Positions 1-8,769 of a stretch of 64,000 nucleotides of DNA are shown piece after piece (position 1 is the first letter of the stretch; every line of letters starts with the position of its first letter). The stretch spans positions 175,385 through 239,384 of the forward strand of contig NZ_QPJT01000002.1 of the NCBI RefSeq assembly GCF_003337415.1, in the 5' to 3' direction. Origin of the DNA: Anaerobacterium chartisolvens (GTDB lineage: Bacteria > Bacillota > Clostridia > Acetivibrionales > DSM-27016). The position numbers and the translations under genes were made by a program. Below the pieces are notes generated by a model that did not search any database, had not been told where the DNA came from, and saw only the letters and a program-made list of their open reading frames with translations.

Positions 1-548
1 AACGTGACGGGGATACCGGGGAGCGGGTTGCCGGCGGAATCCTTTGCTATTACAGCTTGAGGAGTCATGTAGCCGCGTCCGCCGGGTGCTGCAACTGATG
101 GGTTTGCAAGACTCAGGTTCTGATCTATGGGGGAAAGTGAGGATAATATTTTGTTGGTAGGAGGATCAACAGGCGTGGTTCCCGGAATTACCGTCGCTAC
201 ATTTACGTTGAAGGAAACTGTATTGGAGCCGGGAGCGGTTGCCTTCACCTGCAATGTATGAGTGATGGCGGGGTATTGCGAGTATACCTGAAAGCCTTCT
301 CCCAGAAAGCTCTGGTGAGTATTTGCAGCGGAGGCCATTCCGTTTGAGTCTGTAGTCACCGTTATTGTATTTTTATTATATCCTCGCATAACGCATGTCA
401 GGTAGCCGTTGGCAGGGACTTCAAATGTGACGGGGATACCGGGGAGCGGGTTGCCGGCGGAATCCTTTGCTATTACAGCTTGAGGAGTCATGTAGCCGCG
501 TCCGCCGGGTGCTGCAACTGATGGGTTTGCAAGACTCAGGTTCTGGTC
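1..548. repeat. 423-bp direct repeat within the Ig-like gene
   Basis: Bases 1-125 recur at 424-548 with only a few differences, an exact offset of 423 bp (141 codons). The copies encode the same part of successive Ig-like modules. The near-identity at DNA level indicates recent duplication or ongoing homogenisation. Confidence 0.9.
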
Positions 549-716
549 TGTGGGGGAGACGGCATACAGTGTGGCTGAGCTTGAGCCCGCAGCATACACC
601 GAACCAAGATTTGAGGGTGCAACCAGCGTACACAGAATTGACAGGCAGCATACCAGTAAGGATGCTTTTACTTTCCACCCGGAAAGGGAGCTTGATTGTG
701 CTTTTGAAAATTTCAT
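1..716 (-). CDS. Secreted bacterial Ig-like repeat protein (5' part, runs off the left edge)
   Basis: The minus-strand frame starting with ATG at 716 stays open to position 1, so only the first ~238 residues are present. A good ribosome site (GGAGGT, 7 nt upstream) supports this start. The first ~40 residues form a signal peptide (basic start, hydrophobic LLVCCLSILCTLV core, likely cleavage after SVYA). A repeated module follows, with TPQAVIAKDSAGNPLPGIPV, then TTDSNGMASA and a final NTVSFNVNV strand. That pattern matches group-1 bacterial Ig-like (invasin/intimin type) domains. One full unit of 141 residues and the start of a second are visible. An exported cell-surface or adhesive protein is inferred; the anchoring domain would lie outside the window. 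Confidence 0.8.
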   Translation of the reverse strand, partial: MKFSKAQSSSLSGWKVKASLLVCCLSILCTLVAPSNLGSVYAAGSSSATLYAVSPTDQNLSLANPSVAAPGGRGYMTPQAVIAKDSAGNPLPGIPVTFEVPANGYLTCVMRGYNKNTITVTTDSNGMASAANTHQSFLGEGFQVYSQYPAITHTLQVKATAPGSNTVSFNVNVATVIPGTTPVDPPTNKILSSLSPIDQNLSLANPSVAAPGGRGYMTPQAVIAKDSAGNPLPGIPVT

Positions 717-931
717 AGTTCATACCTCCATATTGTTATTTTTGTTGCCTTTAAAGGCGATGCCTTGAAACATATGTTCTATAATTATTATACTTTAATT
801 AGCCCTTTCTGTAAAACACCGCATAAATGTGAACCAGCTCCTTAGCGTTGATTTTAAAGGGTTTGAGGACATACATAATCAAAGAAAATGTGCGTAAAAG
901 GTATTGTGAGGAAGTGTGAGGGAGTTGGATA

Positions 932-950
932 GAAGCAGGAGCGTCCCCTT
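932..950 (+). repeat. REP-like motif (single copy)
   Basis: The motif GAAGCAGGAGCGTCCCCTT lies just beyond the stop codon of the minus-strand EamA gene. The same sequence occurs at 3588-3606 and, inverted, at 3472-3490, with shortened forms at the ends of the RAYT unit (12071 and 13278). The rest of the 717-960 gap shows no gene. Confidence 0.75.
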
Positions 951-960
951 ATAGCAAGCA

Positions 961-1947
961 CTATTCCACCGTCTGTTCCTTAATACGGTTTAGTTTCTGA
1001 AGGTTTGAAGCTCTGGCAGGAGTCGTGGTGGTTCCCACTAAAATCATGCCGGTTAATACCAATATTCCGCCCAGCCATTGATGCCATCCAGCTTGTTCAC
1101 GCAATATAATTACTGACAGAATCATCGATGTAAATGGCATCATGCCTGAAAAGGCAGCAGCGGTAAAAGCACCGCAGCGTTTAATGCCGGAATACCAGAA
1201 TATAAACGCCAGTGCTGTGACTAAGACCCCATACCATACCAGTGACAACCATTCTTTTAGGCCTACTGCGGATAGTCTCTGAATGGGAGCTTCAAAAAGT
1301 GCCGGAATAAGGCAGAGAATGAAAGCCATTGAGCTTACCAGTACCGTTTGAACAGGCGGGGGGACTGTTAGCTTTTTATTTAACTCAGCTTTAGCGGAAA
1401 AAAAGCGTGAAATGATATTAAAAGCAGATTCACTTGCTGCCGCACACAGTACAAGCAAATTTCCATAAAGATGCACTAAAGAAAAACCGCTGCTGATATT
1501 AAACAGCCCTTGTATCGTTATAACGCCGGCCACAGTGGCAATTATTCCTGTAAGGGCTTTTACATTGGCCGGCTCTTTTAAGACTACCATTGCTAAAACC
1601 GCTGTAATAGCAGGAGTTACACCTGTCAGAATTCCGGCTTCAATGGAACTGGTTAAGAGCAGCCCATTCAGCAGAAATATGCGAAACAGAAAAATGCCGA
1701 ACATGGCCTGTAACCCAAGAAAGAGAAGATCCTTGGCAGACAATGACCGCAGACTGCTAATCAGCTTATTCGCATATACAGGTAATAAAAAGAGAAATGC
1801 AAATAAGAGGCTGACTGATGTAATGGTAAATATGCCGAGCTTATCAGAAACAAGCCTCGCCGTGACGACACTCGTTCCCGCCAGCGAAAACGCTAGAAAT
1901 AAACAAACCGGTCCCGCCCATTTTTTCATGTCAAAATGTCTCAACAT
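961..1947 (-). CDS. EamA/RhaT-family (DMT superfamily) transporter
   Basis: A 328-residue, very hydrophobic protein with about ten membrane segments arranged as two EamA repeats (roughly residues 12-145 and 165-305). This is the usual size and layout of drug/metabolite exporters. The start at 1947 has a GGAGG site just upstream (1955-1960 on the plus strand). It is divergent from a MocR-type regulator, a common pairing in which the regulator controls the transporter. The substrate cannot be told from sequence; amino-acid or vitamer export would fit the PLP-binding partner. REP-like sequence follows its stop codon. Confidence 0.85.
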   Translation of the reverse strand: MLRHFDMKKWAGPVCLFLAFSLAGTSVVTARLVSDKLGIFTITSVSLLFAFLFLLPVYANKLISSLRSLSAKDLLFLGLQAMFGIFLFRIFLLNGLLLTSSIEAGILTGVTPAITAVLAMVVLKEPANVKALTGIIATVAGVITIQGLFNISSGFSLVHLYGNLLVLCAAASESAFNIISRFFSAKAELNKKLTVPPPVQTVLVSSMAFILCLIPALFEAPIQRLSAVGLKEWLSLVWYGVLVTALAFIFWYSGIKRCGAFTAAAFSGMMPFTSMILSVIILREQAGWHQWLGGILVLTGMILVGTTTTPARASNLQKLNRIKEQTVE

Positions 1948-2007
1948 AATGTTTCCTCCATAAATTTTTTGCTTTTTTCTGTCTTACGGATATAATATTA
2001 ACAAGAA

Positions 2008-2057
2008 AACTGGTATAATAGAAGTGCCAGTGTAACTCGGAATGAACCATACCAGTT
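2008..2057. promoter_or_regulatory. Candidate MocR operator and divergent promoter region
   Basis: A perfect 9-bp inverted repeat AACTGGTAT (2008-2016) / ATACCAGTT (2049-2057) lies in the 119-bp gap between the divergent transporter and MocR genes. A TATAAT box (2013-2018) overlaps the left arm and a second half-site-like GTGCCAGTG lies between. Autoregulation by the MocR protein and control of the transporter are inferred. Confidence 0.5.
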
Positions 2058-2066
2058 GGAGGCAAT

Positions 2067-3455
2067 ATGTTGGGAATCAAATTAGAACGGAAAAGCGAGC
2101 AACCACTCAAACGACAAATTTATGCACAGCTGAGAGAGCAAATCATGGATGGGCAGCTGAATGCAAAGGATGAATTGCCTTCTTCTCGTGAGTTGGCAAA
2201 GACACTTGGCGTTTCCCGCAACACAGTGGGAGAGGCTTATGATATGCTGATTGCCGAAGGCTTCGCTATAAGCCGTCAGGGAGCCGCAACACAGGTTGCG
2301 GAAGGCGTATCCGTGAAAAAGGGCGAACAGGCTGTGATTCGAGAGAAGCCTTCGCAGGCATATACGATAAAGGCAGATTTCAGGACAGGACGACCGGATT
2401 TGAGGCAGTTTCCACAGTATTTATGGCGGCAGTTTCTGCATAAAGCCTCCATGGAAACACCGAGTGAGTTATATGGATATACCGGTCCGCAAGGGCTCCC
2501 TGCACTACGGACGGAAATATCGTTATGGCTTTTTCGCAGCCGCGGTCTTAAGATAAATGCGGAGGACATCTTTATAACCTCAGGTGCGACCCACGCACTT
2601 CATATTCTGGCTGAGCTGCTGTGCGGGAAGGGCGGGAAGGTACTGATGGAAGACCCGTGTCACAGCGGCATGCTTCAGACCTTCCGGAAAAAAGGATGCC
2701 TCATCGAACCCATACCGGTAGATAATCAGGGGATGATGACGCAGTATCTGCAATATAAAGACCCCTGTGCCGTTTATGTAACACCATCGCATCAATTTCC
2801 CTTAGGCGGGATTCTTTCCGCTGCGAGGAGGGCTGAGCTTGTACGTTTTGCCAGAGAAAACGGGGTGTACATCATCGAGGATGATTACGACAGTGAATTC
2901 AGGTATAGCGGAGAACCCATTTCACCTCTGTATGCAATGGATCAGCAGAATGTAATTTACGTCGGAACCTTCAGTAAATCCCTTTTTCCGGCGCTTAGAA
3001 TTGGATATGTCGTTCTCCCGAAGCCATTGCACAGGAAATGGAGCGATATTCGAACCTACATGGATGTTCAGAATCCAATCTTTGAGCAGGCAGCGCTAGC
3101 CGAATTTATGAGAACACGAAAATTGGACAGACATATACAAAAAATGCGTAGGATATACGGACAACGGAGGCGCGTATTACTTGAATTGTTCAAGGAGGCA
3201 TTCGGAAGCGGATGGACTCCCTACGGAGATGCTGCCGGGCTGCATGTAGCTGTGGACTTTCCCGGAATACAATTTGATGAGGCTTTCAGGAAAGGCTGTC
3301 TCCAGAACGGCATTTATATCACGCCGGTTGAAAAGCACTGCATTGTAAGAGAAGCACATCAGAGCAAGCTTCTCATTGGATATGGCCATCTGGAACATGA
3401 TGAGATTCGCGAAGGTATCACCATGCTGCGTGATGCTATGGATAGTATGATTTGA
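2067..3455 (+). CDS. MocR-type (GntR family) regulator with aminotransferase-like domain
   Basis: 462 residues, the normal length for MocR/PdxR proteins. The N-terminal ~75 residues form a GntR winged helix (PSSRELAKTLGVSRNTV). From about residue 105 onward it is a fold-type I aminotransferase domain, with IIEDDYDSEFRY and a PLP lysine in TFSKSLFPALR (K304). Such proteins use PLP or a PLP adduct as effector, not for catalysis. The divergent EamA transporter is its probable target. The gene ends near 3455 and is followed by a REP-like pair and a hairpin terminator. Confidence 0.88.
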   Translation: MLGIKLERKSEQPLKRQIYAQLREQIMDGQLNAKDELPSSRELAKTLGVSRNTVGEAYDMLIAEGFAISRQGAATQVAEGVSVKKGEQAVIREKPSQAYTIKADFRTGRPDLRQFPQYLWRQFLHKASMETPSELYGYTGPQGLPALRTEISLWLFRSRGLKINAEDIFITSGATHALHILAELLCGKGGKVLMEDPCHSGMLQTFRKKGCLIEPIPVDNQGMMTQYLQYKDPCAVYVTPSHQFPLGGILSAARRAELVRFARENGVYIIEDDYDSEFRYSGEPISPLYAMDQQNVIYVGTFSKSLFPALRIGYVVLPKPLHRKWSDIRTYMDVQNPIFEQAALAEFMRTRKLDRHIQKMRRIYGQRRRVLLELFKEAFGSGWTPYGDAAGLHVAVDFPGIQFDEAFRKGCLQNGIYITPVEKHCIVREAHQSKLLIGYGHLEHDEIREGITMLRDAMDSMI

Positions 3456-3471
3456 CGTCCTGCGACTCCCT

Positions 3472-3606
3472 AGGGGACGCTCCTGCTTTTTCAAATATGC
3501 TTATTGGCGGAGAACCTTCACTACATCATATACATGTGTGGTGAAGGTTTTATTCTAAATATATACAAGTTAATTCAAATAAATAAAGAAGCAGGAGCGT
3601 CCCCTT
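3472..3606. repeat. Inverted pair of REP-like motifs (BIME-like)
   Basis: AGGGGACGCTCCTGCTT (3472-3488) and its reverse complement (3590-3606) face each other 100 bp apart. A separate hairpin (3513-3549) lies between them. It resembles bacterial interspersed mosaic elements built from two inverted REPs, and the motif matches the ends of the RAYT unit at 12.07-13.29 kb. Confidence 0.7.
3513..3556 (+). terminator. Likely terminator after the MocR gene
   Basis: Arms AACCTTCAC (3513-3521) and GTGAAGGTT (3541-3549) pair perfectly and run into TTTTATT. It is nested inside the inverted REP pair. Confidence 0.6.
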
Positions 3607-3622
3607 ATATGTAAATTTATGC

Positions 3623-3651
3623 TTGTTCATGTTAAAAACGGATGATATAAT
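3623..3651 (+). promoter_or_regulatory. Candidate promoter of the cas operon
   Basis: TTGTTC (3623-3628) and TATAAT (3646-3651) are separated by 17 bp, about 70 bp upstream of the cas3 start. The -10 is perfect; the -35 is weak. Confidence 0.45.
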
Positions 3652-3719
3652 GCAAAATATATGCTAAAAGGTAAGAATAAGATGGAATTTGTAATTATTG
3701 TAATTGAAGGGGGAGATAT

Positions 3720-6083
3720 ATGCTTGCACACAAAAACCATGAGACTGGAAGGGAGCAGTCAGTCAGGGATCATGCAACGGTGGTTGCGCGTCTTTGCAGG
3801 GAGTATGGCGCAAAGATAGGCGCGTCAAACACTGCTGAGCTTATAGGCTATTACCATGATATGGGGAAATGTAAGGAGCATTTTCAGCGGTATATTGAGA
3901 AAAATGCACTTTCGGATGACGGTAATACCTGGCATTCCCAAATAGGCGCACAGTTTATGCTAAAAAGCTTTGATACACCCAAGCCGTTGGAGCAAAGGAC
4001 GGCAAGAATAATTGCGCTGGCAATCCGTTCCCATCATGGAGGGCTGATTGACTGCATAACAACCGAAGGTGAGGATGAGTTTCATAAGAAAATCTTCCCG
4101 GAAACGGATGTAGGCTATGAGGAATGTGCGGCAAACTTCCCGCGTGAGTGCCCCGACATTCACGCCTGTGATAACTTCAAATATGCGGCGGCCGAAATTG
4201 AACGGCTTATGACCCGCATTATAGAACTAAGCAAAAAGAGAAATGCTGAAGAAATCAGCTTCTATATAGGACTTCTGGAGAGATATCTATTGAGCGCACT
4301 TTTGGATGCCGACAGATATGACACCTACTGCTTTGAGCAGGAAATCCAGTCCGAGCCGGACAAAAAGCGCGACTGGAAGGTGCTTATTGACAGGCTTGAG
4401 CTGCACCTGTCGGGACTTAAAAAGGATAGTGAGATTAACATGCTCAGGTCTGAGATATCGGAGCAGTGCAAGGATTTTGCAGGCAACAGGCAGGGAGTTT
4501 TCCGGCTTATGGTTCCCACGGGAGGGGGCAAGACACTCAGCAGCTTGCGCTTTGCTCTGCATCATGCTGAAGAGCATCATATGGAACACATCTATTACAT
4601 TATACCGTATACCACTATAATTGATCAGAACTGTAAGGAAATAAGAGATATTTTGAAGCAGGATGATATGATTCTGGAGCACCATTCCAGCCTGGTAAGT
4701 GATGAGGAGCGCCACAAGCTGCTGACCGAACGGTGGAATTCCCCGATTATTATGACAACTATGGTACAGTTTCTGAATACTTTGTTTGAGGGCGGGACCA
4801 GAGCAAACAGAAGAATGCACAACCTTGCCAAATCGGTGATCATCTTTGACGAAATACAGTCCATTCCTCCAAGATGCATTGATATGTTTAACTCGGCGGT
4901 TAATTTCCTGTCGGGTATATGCGGTTCCACAATTGTGTTATGTACGGCTACACAGCCGGAATTTGCCGAGGCGAAGTATCCTATTGTGATGGGAGAGCCC
5001 ATAGATATAGTTAAAAACTGTAAGGAAATATTCCAAAAGCTTAAAAGGACTCAAATAATTGATACCCGTACCGAAGCAGGGTATGATGCAGACGGGCTTG
5101 CAAACTTTGTGTTTGATAAAGACCCTAAGAATGCTCTTATCATTATGAATACTAAAAAAGCGGCGGAAAATGTTTTTACGGCATTGAAGAAGCTCAATAT
5201 TGAGCTTTCGAAGGAGAAGCAATATGAAGTATTCTATTTAAGCACATACCTGTGCCAGGCTCACAGGATGGAAGTTATCAAGGGCTTGTTTGAAAAGCTT
5301 GAGGATAAAAGAGTGATTTGTGTCAGTACACAGCTTATAGAAGCGGGCATAAACATTTCATTTTCCTGTGTTGTCCGTTCTGCTGCCGGGCTCGACAGCA
5401 TAGCACAGGCGGCGGGAAGGTGCAACAGGCATGGGAATGATCCCTGTGGCCCTGTTTATATTATTAAAAGTTCAGACGAAAATCTGACAAGGCTGCGTGA
5501 TATAGAAATAGGCCAAAGGATGGGCTCACTCGTGCTTGACGAAATCCGGAATGAGCCCGGAGCTTTTGACAATGATCCGCTCTCGCCCAAAGCCATTGAG
5601 CGGTATTTTACATATTATTATAATGAGTTCAGGCAGAATGATGAAATGAGCTACCCTGTAAAGAAGGAGGAGGTCAAGCTTTATGACCTGCTTGCTGTTA
5701 ATAGGAAAGGATATACAGGCTACAAGGAAAGAAACAAGAAATACCCTCCGTCTTTAATTCTGAACCAGGCTTTCCACAAAGCAGGAGGACTGTTCAAAGC
5801 AATAGACAGTGTGACGGTTTCAGTTATAGTACCGCACGGTAAAGGTGCGGAGATCATTGGAAAGCTGATGGGAAATACTCCATTGAAGGACAGGCTTCAT
5901 CAGCTTAAGCTCGCATCACAGTATTCGGTAAATCTATTTGAGCAGGATAATCAAAAGCTTAAAAATGAGTTGATTTTACTGCCGTTAACAGGAGGATATG
6001 CTTTACCGTCCGGGTTTTACAGCGAAGAGCATGGGGTAGTGTTTGAAAGACAGCCGGAAAGCGTATGGAACTACATGCAGTAA
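3720..6083 (+). CDS. cas3: CRISPR-associated nuclease-helicase Cas3 (type I-C)
   Basis: 787 residues. An N-terminal HD nuclease domain (about 1-225) carries HDMGK, HSQIG and RSHHGG motifs that supply metal ligands. The SF2 helicase has Walker A PTGGGKT (near residue 262), a DEIQ motif II (IIFDEIQSIPP) and motif VI QAAGRCNRHG. Cas3 is recruited by Cascade to unwind and degrade target DNA. It heads the operon, starts after a GGGGAGA site and has the usual fused HD-helicase form. The next gene begins 23 bp after its stop. Confidence 0.95.
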   Translation: MLAHKNHETGREQSVRDHATVVARLCREYGAKIGASNTAELIGYYHDMGKCKEHFQRYIEKNALSDDGNTWHSQIGAQFMLKSFDTPKPLEQRTARIIALAIRSHHGGLIDCITTEGEDEFHKKIFPETDVGYEECAANFPRECPDIHACDNFKYAAAEIERLMTRIIELSKKRNAEEISFYIGLLERYLLSALLDADRYDTYCFEQEIQSEPDKKRDWKVLIDRLELHLSGLKKDSEINMLRSEISEQCKDFAGNRQGVFRLMVPTGGGKTLSSLRFALHHAEEHHMEHIYYIIPYTTIIDQNCKEIRDILKQDDMILEHHSSLVSDEERHKLLTERWNSPIIMTTMVQFLNTLFEGGTRANRRMHNLAKSVIIFDEIQSIPPRCIDMFNSAVNFLSGICGSTIVLCTATQPEFAEAKYPIVMGEPIDIVKNCKEIFQKLKRTQIIDTRTEAGYDADGLANFVFDKDPKNALIIMNTKKAAENVFTALKKLNIELSKEKQYEVFYLSTYLCQAHRMEVIKGLFEKLEDKRVICVSTQLIEAGINISFSCVVRSAAGLDSIAQAAGRCNRHGNDPCGPVYIIKSSDENLTRLRDIEIGQRMGSLVLDEIRNEPGAFDNDPLSPKAIERYFTYYYNEFRQNDEMSYPVKKEEVKLYDLLAVNRKGYTGYKERNKKYPPSLILNQAFHKAGGLFKAIDSVTVSVIVPHGKGAEIIGKLMGNTPLKDRLHQLKLASQYSVNLFEQDNQKLKNELILLPLTGGYALPSGFYSEEHGVVFERQPESVWNYMQ

Positions 6084-6106
6084 TCTATAAGGAAAGGGGA
6101 AGGTCA

Positions 6107-6823
6107 ATGAAATACGAAAACAGCATTTCGTTCAGGGTTTATGGAAAGTATGCGCTTTTCAGCGATCCTATAACACGTACCGGGGGAGAAAAATTCAGCT
6201 ATCAGATACCGACCTATCAGGCACTAAAGGGAATTGTGGAAAGTGTCTATTTCAAGCCCACACTTATGTGGTATGTAGACGCGGTAAGGATAATTAACTG
6301 CATTCAGACAGAGTCAAAGGGTATCCGGCCTATTGAATTTGGAGGAGGAAACACGCTTTCAATTTATACTTATCTGAAGTCTGTAGAGTACCAGGTAAAG
6401 GCGCATTTTGAATGGAATGGGAACAGGCCCGAGCTGGAGGGCGACAGGAACGAGCATAAGCATTTTCAGATTGCGAAGCGTATGTTAGAGCGGGGAGGAA
6501 GGCGTGATATCTTTCTTGGAACCCGTGAGTGTCAAGGGTATGTTGAGCCCTGCACCTTCGGTGAAGGTGAGGGAGCTTACGACAACTGCCCGGAGCTTTC
6601 TTTCGGTGTAATGTATCACGGTATTTCGTATCCCGATGAGACAGGAAAGAACGAGCTGACAATCAGGTTATGGACACCTGTTATGAAAAACGGAGTAATC
6701 AGCTTAATCAGGCCGGAGGAGTGTACCATGCTGAGGACAGCCGGAAAGCAAAAGGCAAAAAGCTTTTCAATGGGGACAAACCTCTCAGGATATAGCGAGC
6801 TGTGTGCGGAGGAAAAGCTATGA
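6107..6823 (+). CDS. cas5c: Cas5c (Cas5d) crRNA-processing RAMP protein
   Basis: 238 residues from the ATG at 6107, chosen over the upstream in-frame ATG at 6065 because it has an AAGGGGAAGG site and removes overlap with cas3. Type I-C lacks Cas6, and its Cas5 cuts pre-crRNA. The HKHFQIAKRML segment retains a Lys-His pair of the kind implicated in cleavage by Cas5d family members. It also caps the 5' handle of the crRNA in Cascade. It overlaps cas8c by 4 bp (ATGA). Confidence 0.93.
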   Translation: MKYENSISFRVYGKYALFSDPITRTGGEKFSYQIPTYQALKGIVESVYFKPTLMWYVDAVRIINCIQTESKGIRPIEFGGGNTLSIYTYLKSVEYQVKAHFEWNGNRPELEGDRNEHKHFQIAKRMLERGGRRDIFLGTRECQGYVEPCTFGEGEGAYDNCPELSFGVMYHGISYPDETGKNELTIRLWTPVMKNGVISLIRPEECTMLRTAGKQKAKSFSMGTNLSGYSELCAEEKL

Positions 6824-8769
6824 GTTGGATGAGCATGCTCTATAAAACCTATGAAAACTGTGAAAGTAAAGTTGGAAAAAGTGAATTCGGTGAAACTCCC
6901 CTGCTTCCAATTTCCCACACAACCCAGATTGCACAGCTTGAGGCAATGATCACAGAGGATGGGGAATGGGTGGACTTTCAGGCAAGAGTGCTTCCGAAGG
7001 AGGAGGGTACAACCATAATTCCGTGTACGGAGGATTCTGCTACGAGAAGCGGTACATTTCCGCCTCCTCACCCTCTCTTTGACAAGCTCCAGTATCTGGC
7101 GGGCGATTATGAAAGGTTCGGGGGAGAAAAGGGCATGGAGTTTTATAAAAGGTATATAAGCCAGCTTGAAGATTGGCACAGCTCCGATTTCAGTATTCCC
7201 CAGATCAGAGCGGTGCTGAAGTATTTAAAGAAGGGCACTCTTATAGCGGATCTGGTTAGGGAGGGAATCCTGCACTGTGGTGATGACGGAAAGCTGCTTG
7301 ACAAATGGAATGGAGCTGCCGACAGTATGCCTCAGTATTTTAAAAGTTTTTCCATTTCTCAGAAGGACGCGTTTATACGCTTCAGAGTAAAGCGCAGCAG
7401 CGGCAAGCCTGAAAGCGTCTGGCTTTCCGAGAGTGTTTGGAACAGCTTTATAGGCTATTATCGTTCTTGTCAGAGTGATAGAGGGCTTTGCTATGTGCAG
7501 GGAACAGAAGTGCCATGTACCGAAAAGGCTCCGTCAAAGATCAGAAACAGTGGTGACAAAGCGAAATTGATTTCGGCAAATGACTCAACGGGTTTTACAT
7601 ACAGGGGGAGGTTCAAAGACAGAACTCAGGCTTTGGCTGTGGGATATGAAACCTCACAGAAGGCACATAATGCATTAAGATGGCTGCTGGATAAGAAGGG
7701 ACATAGAAACGGAGAACAGGCATTTGTAGCCTGGGGTATAGAAGACCAGCCTATGCCGCCGTTTATGGGTGATGGATTCGACATGCTGATTCAGGAGGAG
7801 CTTGCGGGGGAGAACTCAACAAGAGAGGAATATGCTGAAAGATTTAGAAAGTCAATGGCAGGTTACGGAAGCAAGCTGGGTGACAATGACGATGTGGTAG
7901 TAATGGGAGTGGATTCTGCTACGCCGGGACGTCTGTCGGTAATTTATTATAGGGAACTTAAAGGCTCCGAGCTTCTGGGTAGCTTGAACAACTGGCACAG
8001 TACCTGCTGCTGGCATCACCAATATAAGAAGGTTGAAGACGGAAAGGATGAAAAGGGGAAACCAAAGAACAAGTATGTTGACTTTTACGGAGCACCGGCA
8101 CCTGAAGATATAGTATTTGCAGCCTATGGCAGCAGTGCTGGTGACAAGTTAAAAAAGGCCACGGTGGAAAGGCTACTGCCATGTATCATTGACAGAGCAG
8201 CAATTCCTTCCGACATAGTCAGATGTGCCGCAGCAAGGGGTTCCAACCCTGTAGCGATGGAGCCATGGGAGTATAAGAAAACCTTAAGTATTGCATGTGC
8301 ATTAATAAGAAAATATTATAACGATAAAGAGGGAGAGAAATGGAGTATGTCTATAGAACAAACCAATGACCGAAGCTATCTTTTCGGGAGATTGCTTGCC
8401 TGCGCGCATGCATTGGAAGCGTATGCGTTATTTGTAGCAGGAGAAAAGGGCAGGCAGACCAATGCCGAAAGGTATCACTGCCAGTTTTCAAAGCGGCCTT
8501 CAAAAACCTGGGTGATAATCAACGAAAGACTTGACCCTTATATAAAAAGGCTGGGATCAAGAGCAAACCGTTATCAAAACGCCATAATCGAGATTACGGA
8601 CAAAATAACATTTAATAATTTTACCAATGATGCATTATCAGAGGTCTATTTACTCGGGTATGCAAGCCAGTTGCAGTATTTTAAAGAGAGCAGAAAAGCA
8701 TCCGATGATAACGGAGCGCAGGAAGAAAAAACAAATAATGAAGAAATGGATAAGGGGGAATTAGAATGA
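6820..8769 (+). CDS. cas8c: Cas8c (Csd1), large subunit of type I-C Cascade
   Basis: 649 residues from ATG 6820, which overlaps the cas5c stop by ATGA and sits behind GGAGG. An ORF start 18 bp upstream lacks this support. Length, position between cas5 and cas7, and segments such as AVGYETSQKAHNALRWL and DVVVMGVDSATPGRLSVIYY match the Csd1 family. The protein recognises the PAM and recruits Cas3. The C-terminal ~25 residues are charged and low-complexity. It overlaps cas7 by 4 bp. Confidence 0.93.
   Translation: MSWMSMLYKTYENCESKVGKSEFGETPLLPISHTTQIAQLEAMITEDGEWVDFQARVLPKEEGTTIIPCTEDSATRSGTFPPPHPLFDKLQYLAGDYERFGGEKGMEFYKRYISQLEDWHSSDFSIPQIRAVLKYLKKGTLIADLVREGILHCGDDGKLLDKWNGAADSMPQYFKSFSISQKDAFIRFRVKRSSGKPESVWLSESVWNSFIGYYRSCQSDRGLCYVQGTEVPCTEKAPSKIRNSGDKAKLISANDSTGFTYRGRFKDRTQALAVGYETSQKAHNALRWLLDKKGHRNGEQAFVAWGIEDQPMPPFMGDGFDMLIQEELAGENSTREEYAERFRKSMAGYGSKLGDNDDVVVMGVDSATPGRLSVIYYRELKGSELLGSLNNWHSTCCWHHQYKKVEDGKDEKGKPKNKYVDFYGAPAPEDIVFAAYGSSAGDKLKKATVERLLPCIIDRAAIPSDIVRCAAARGSNPVAMEPWEYKKTLSIACALIRKYYNDKEGEKWSMSIEQTNDRSYLFGRLLACAHALEAYALFVAGEKGRQTNAERYHCQFSKRPSKTWVIINERLDPYIKRLGSRANRYQNAIIEITDKITFNNFTNDALSEVYLLGYASQLQYFKESRKASDDNGAQEEKTNNEEMDKGELE

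Noticed and set aside
6065-6106. Longer N-terminus for cas5c
   Set aside because: It would overlap cas3 and lacks a ribosome site, whereas ATG 6107 has one and gives the family N-terminus.
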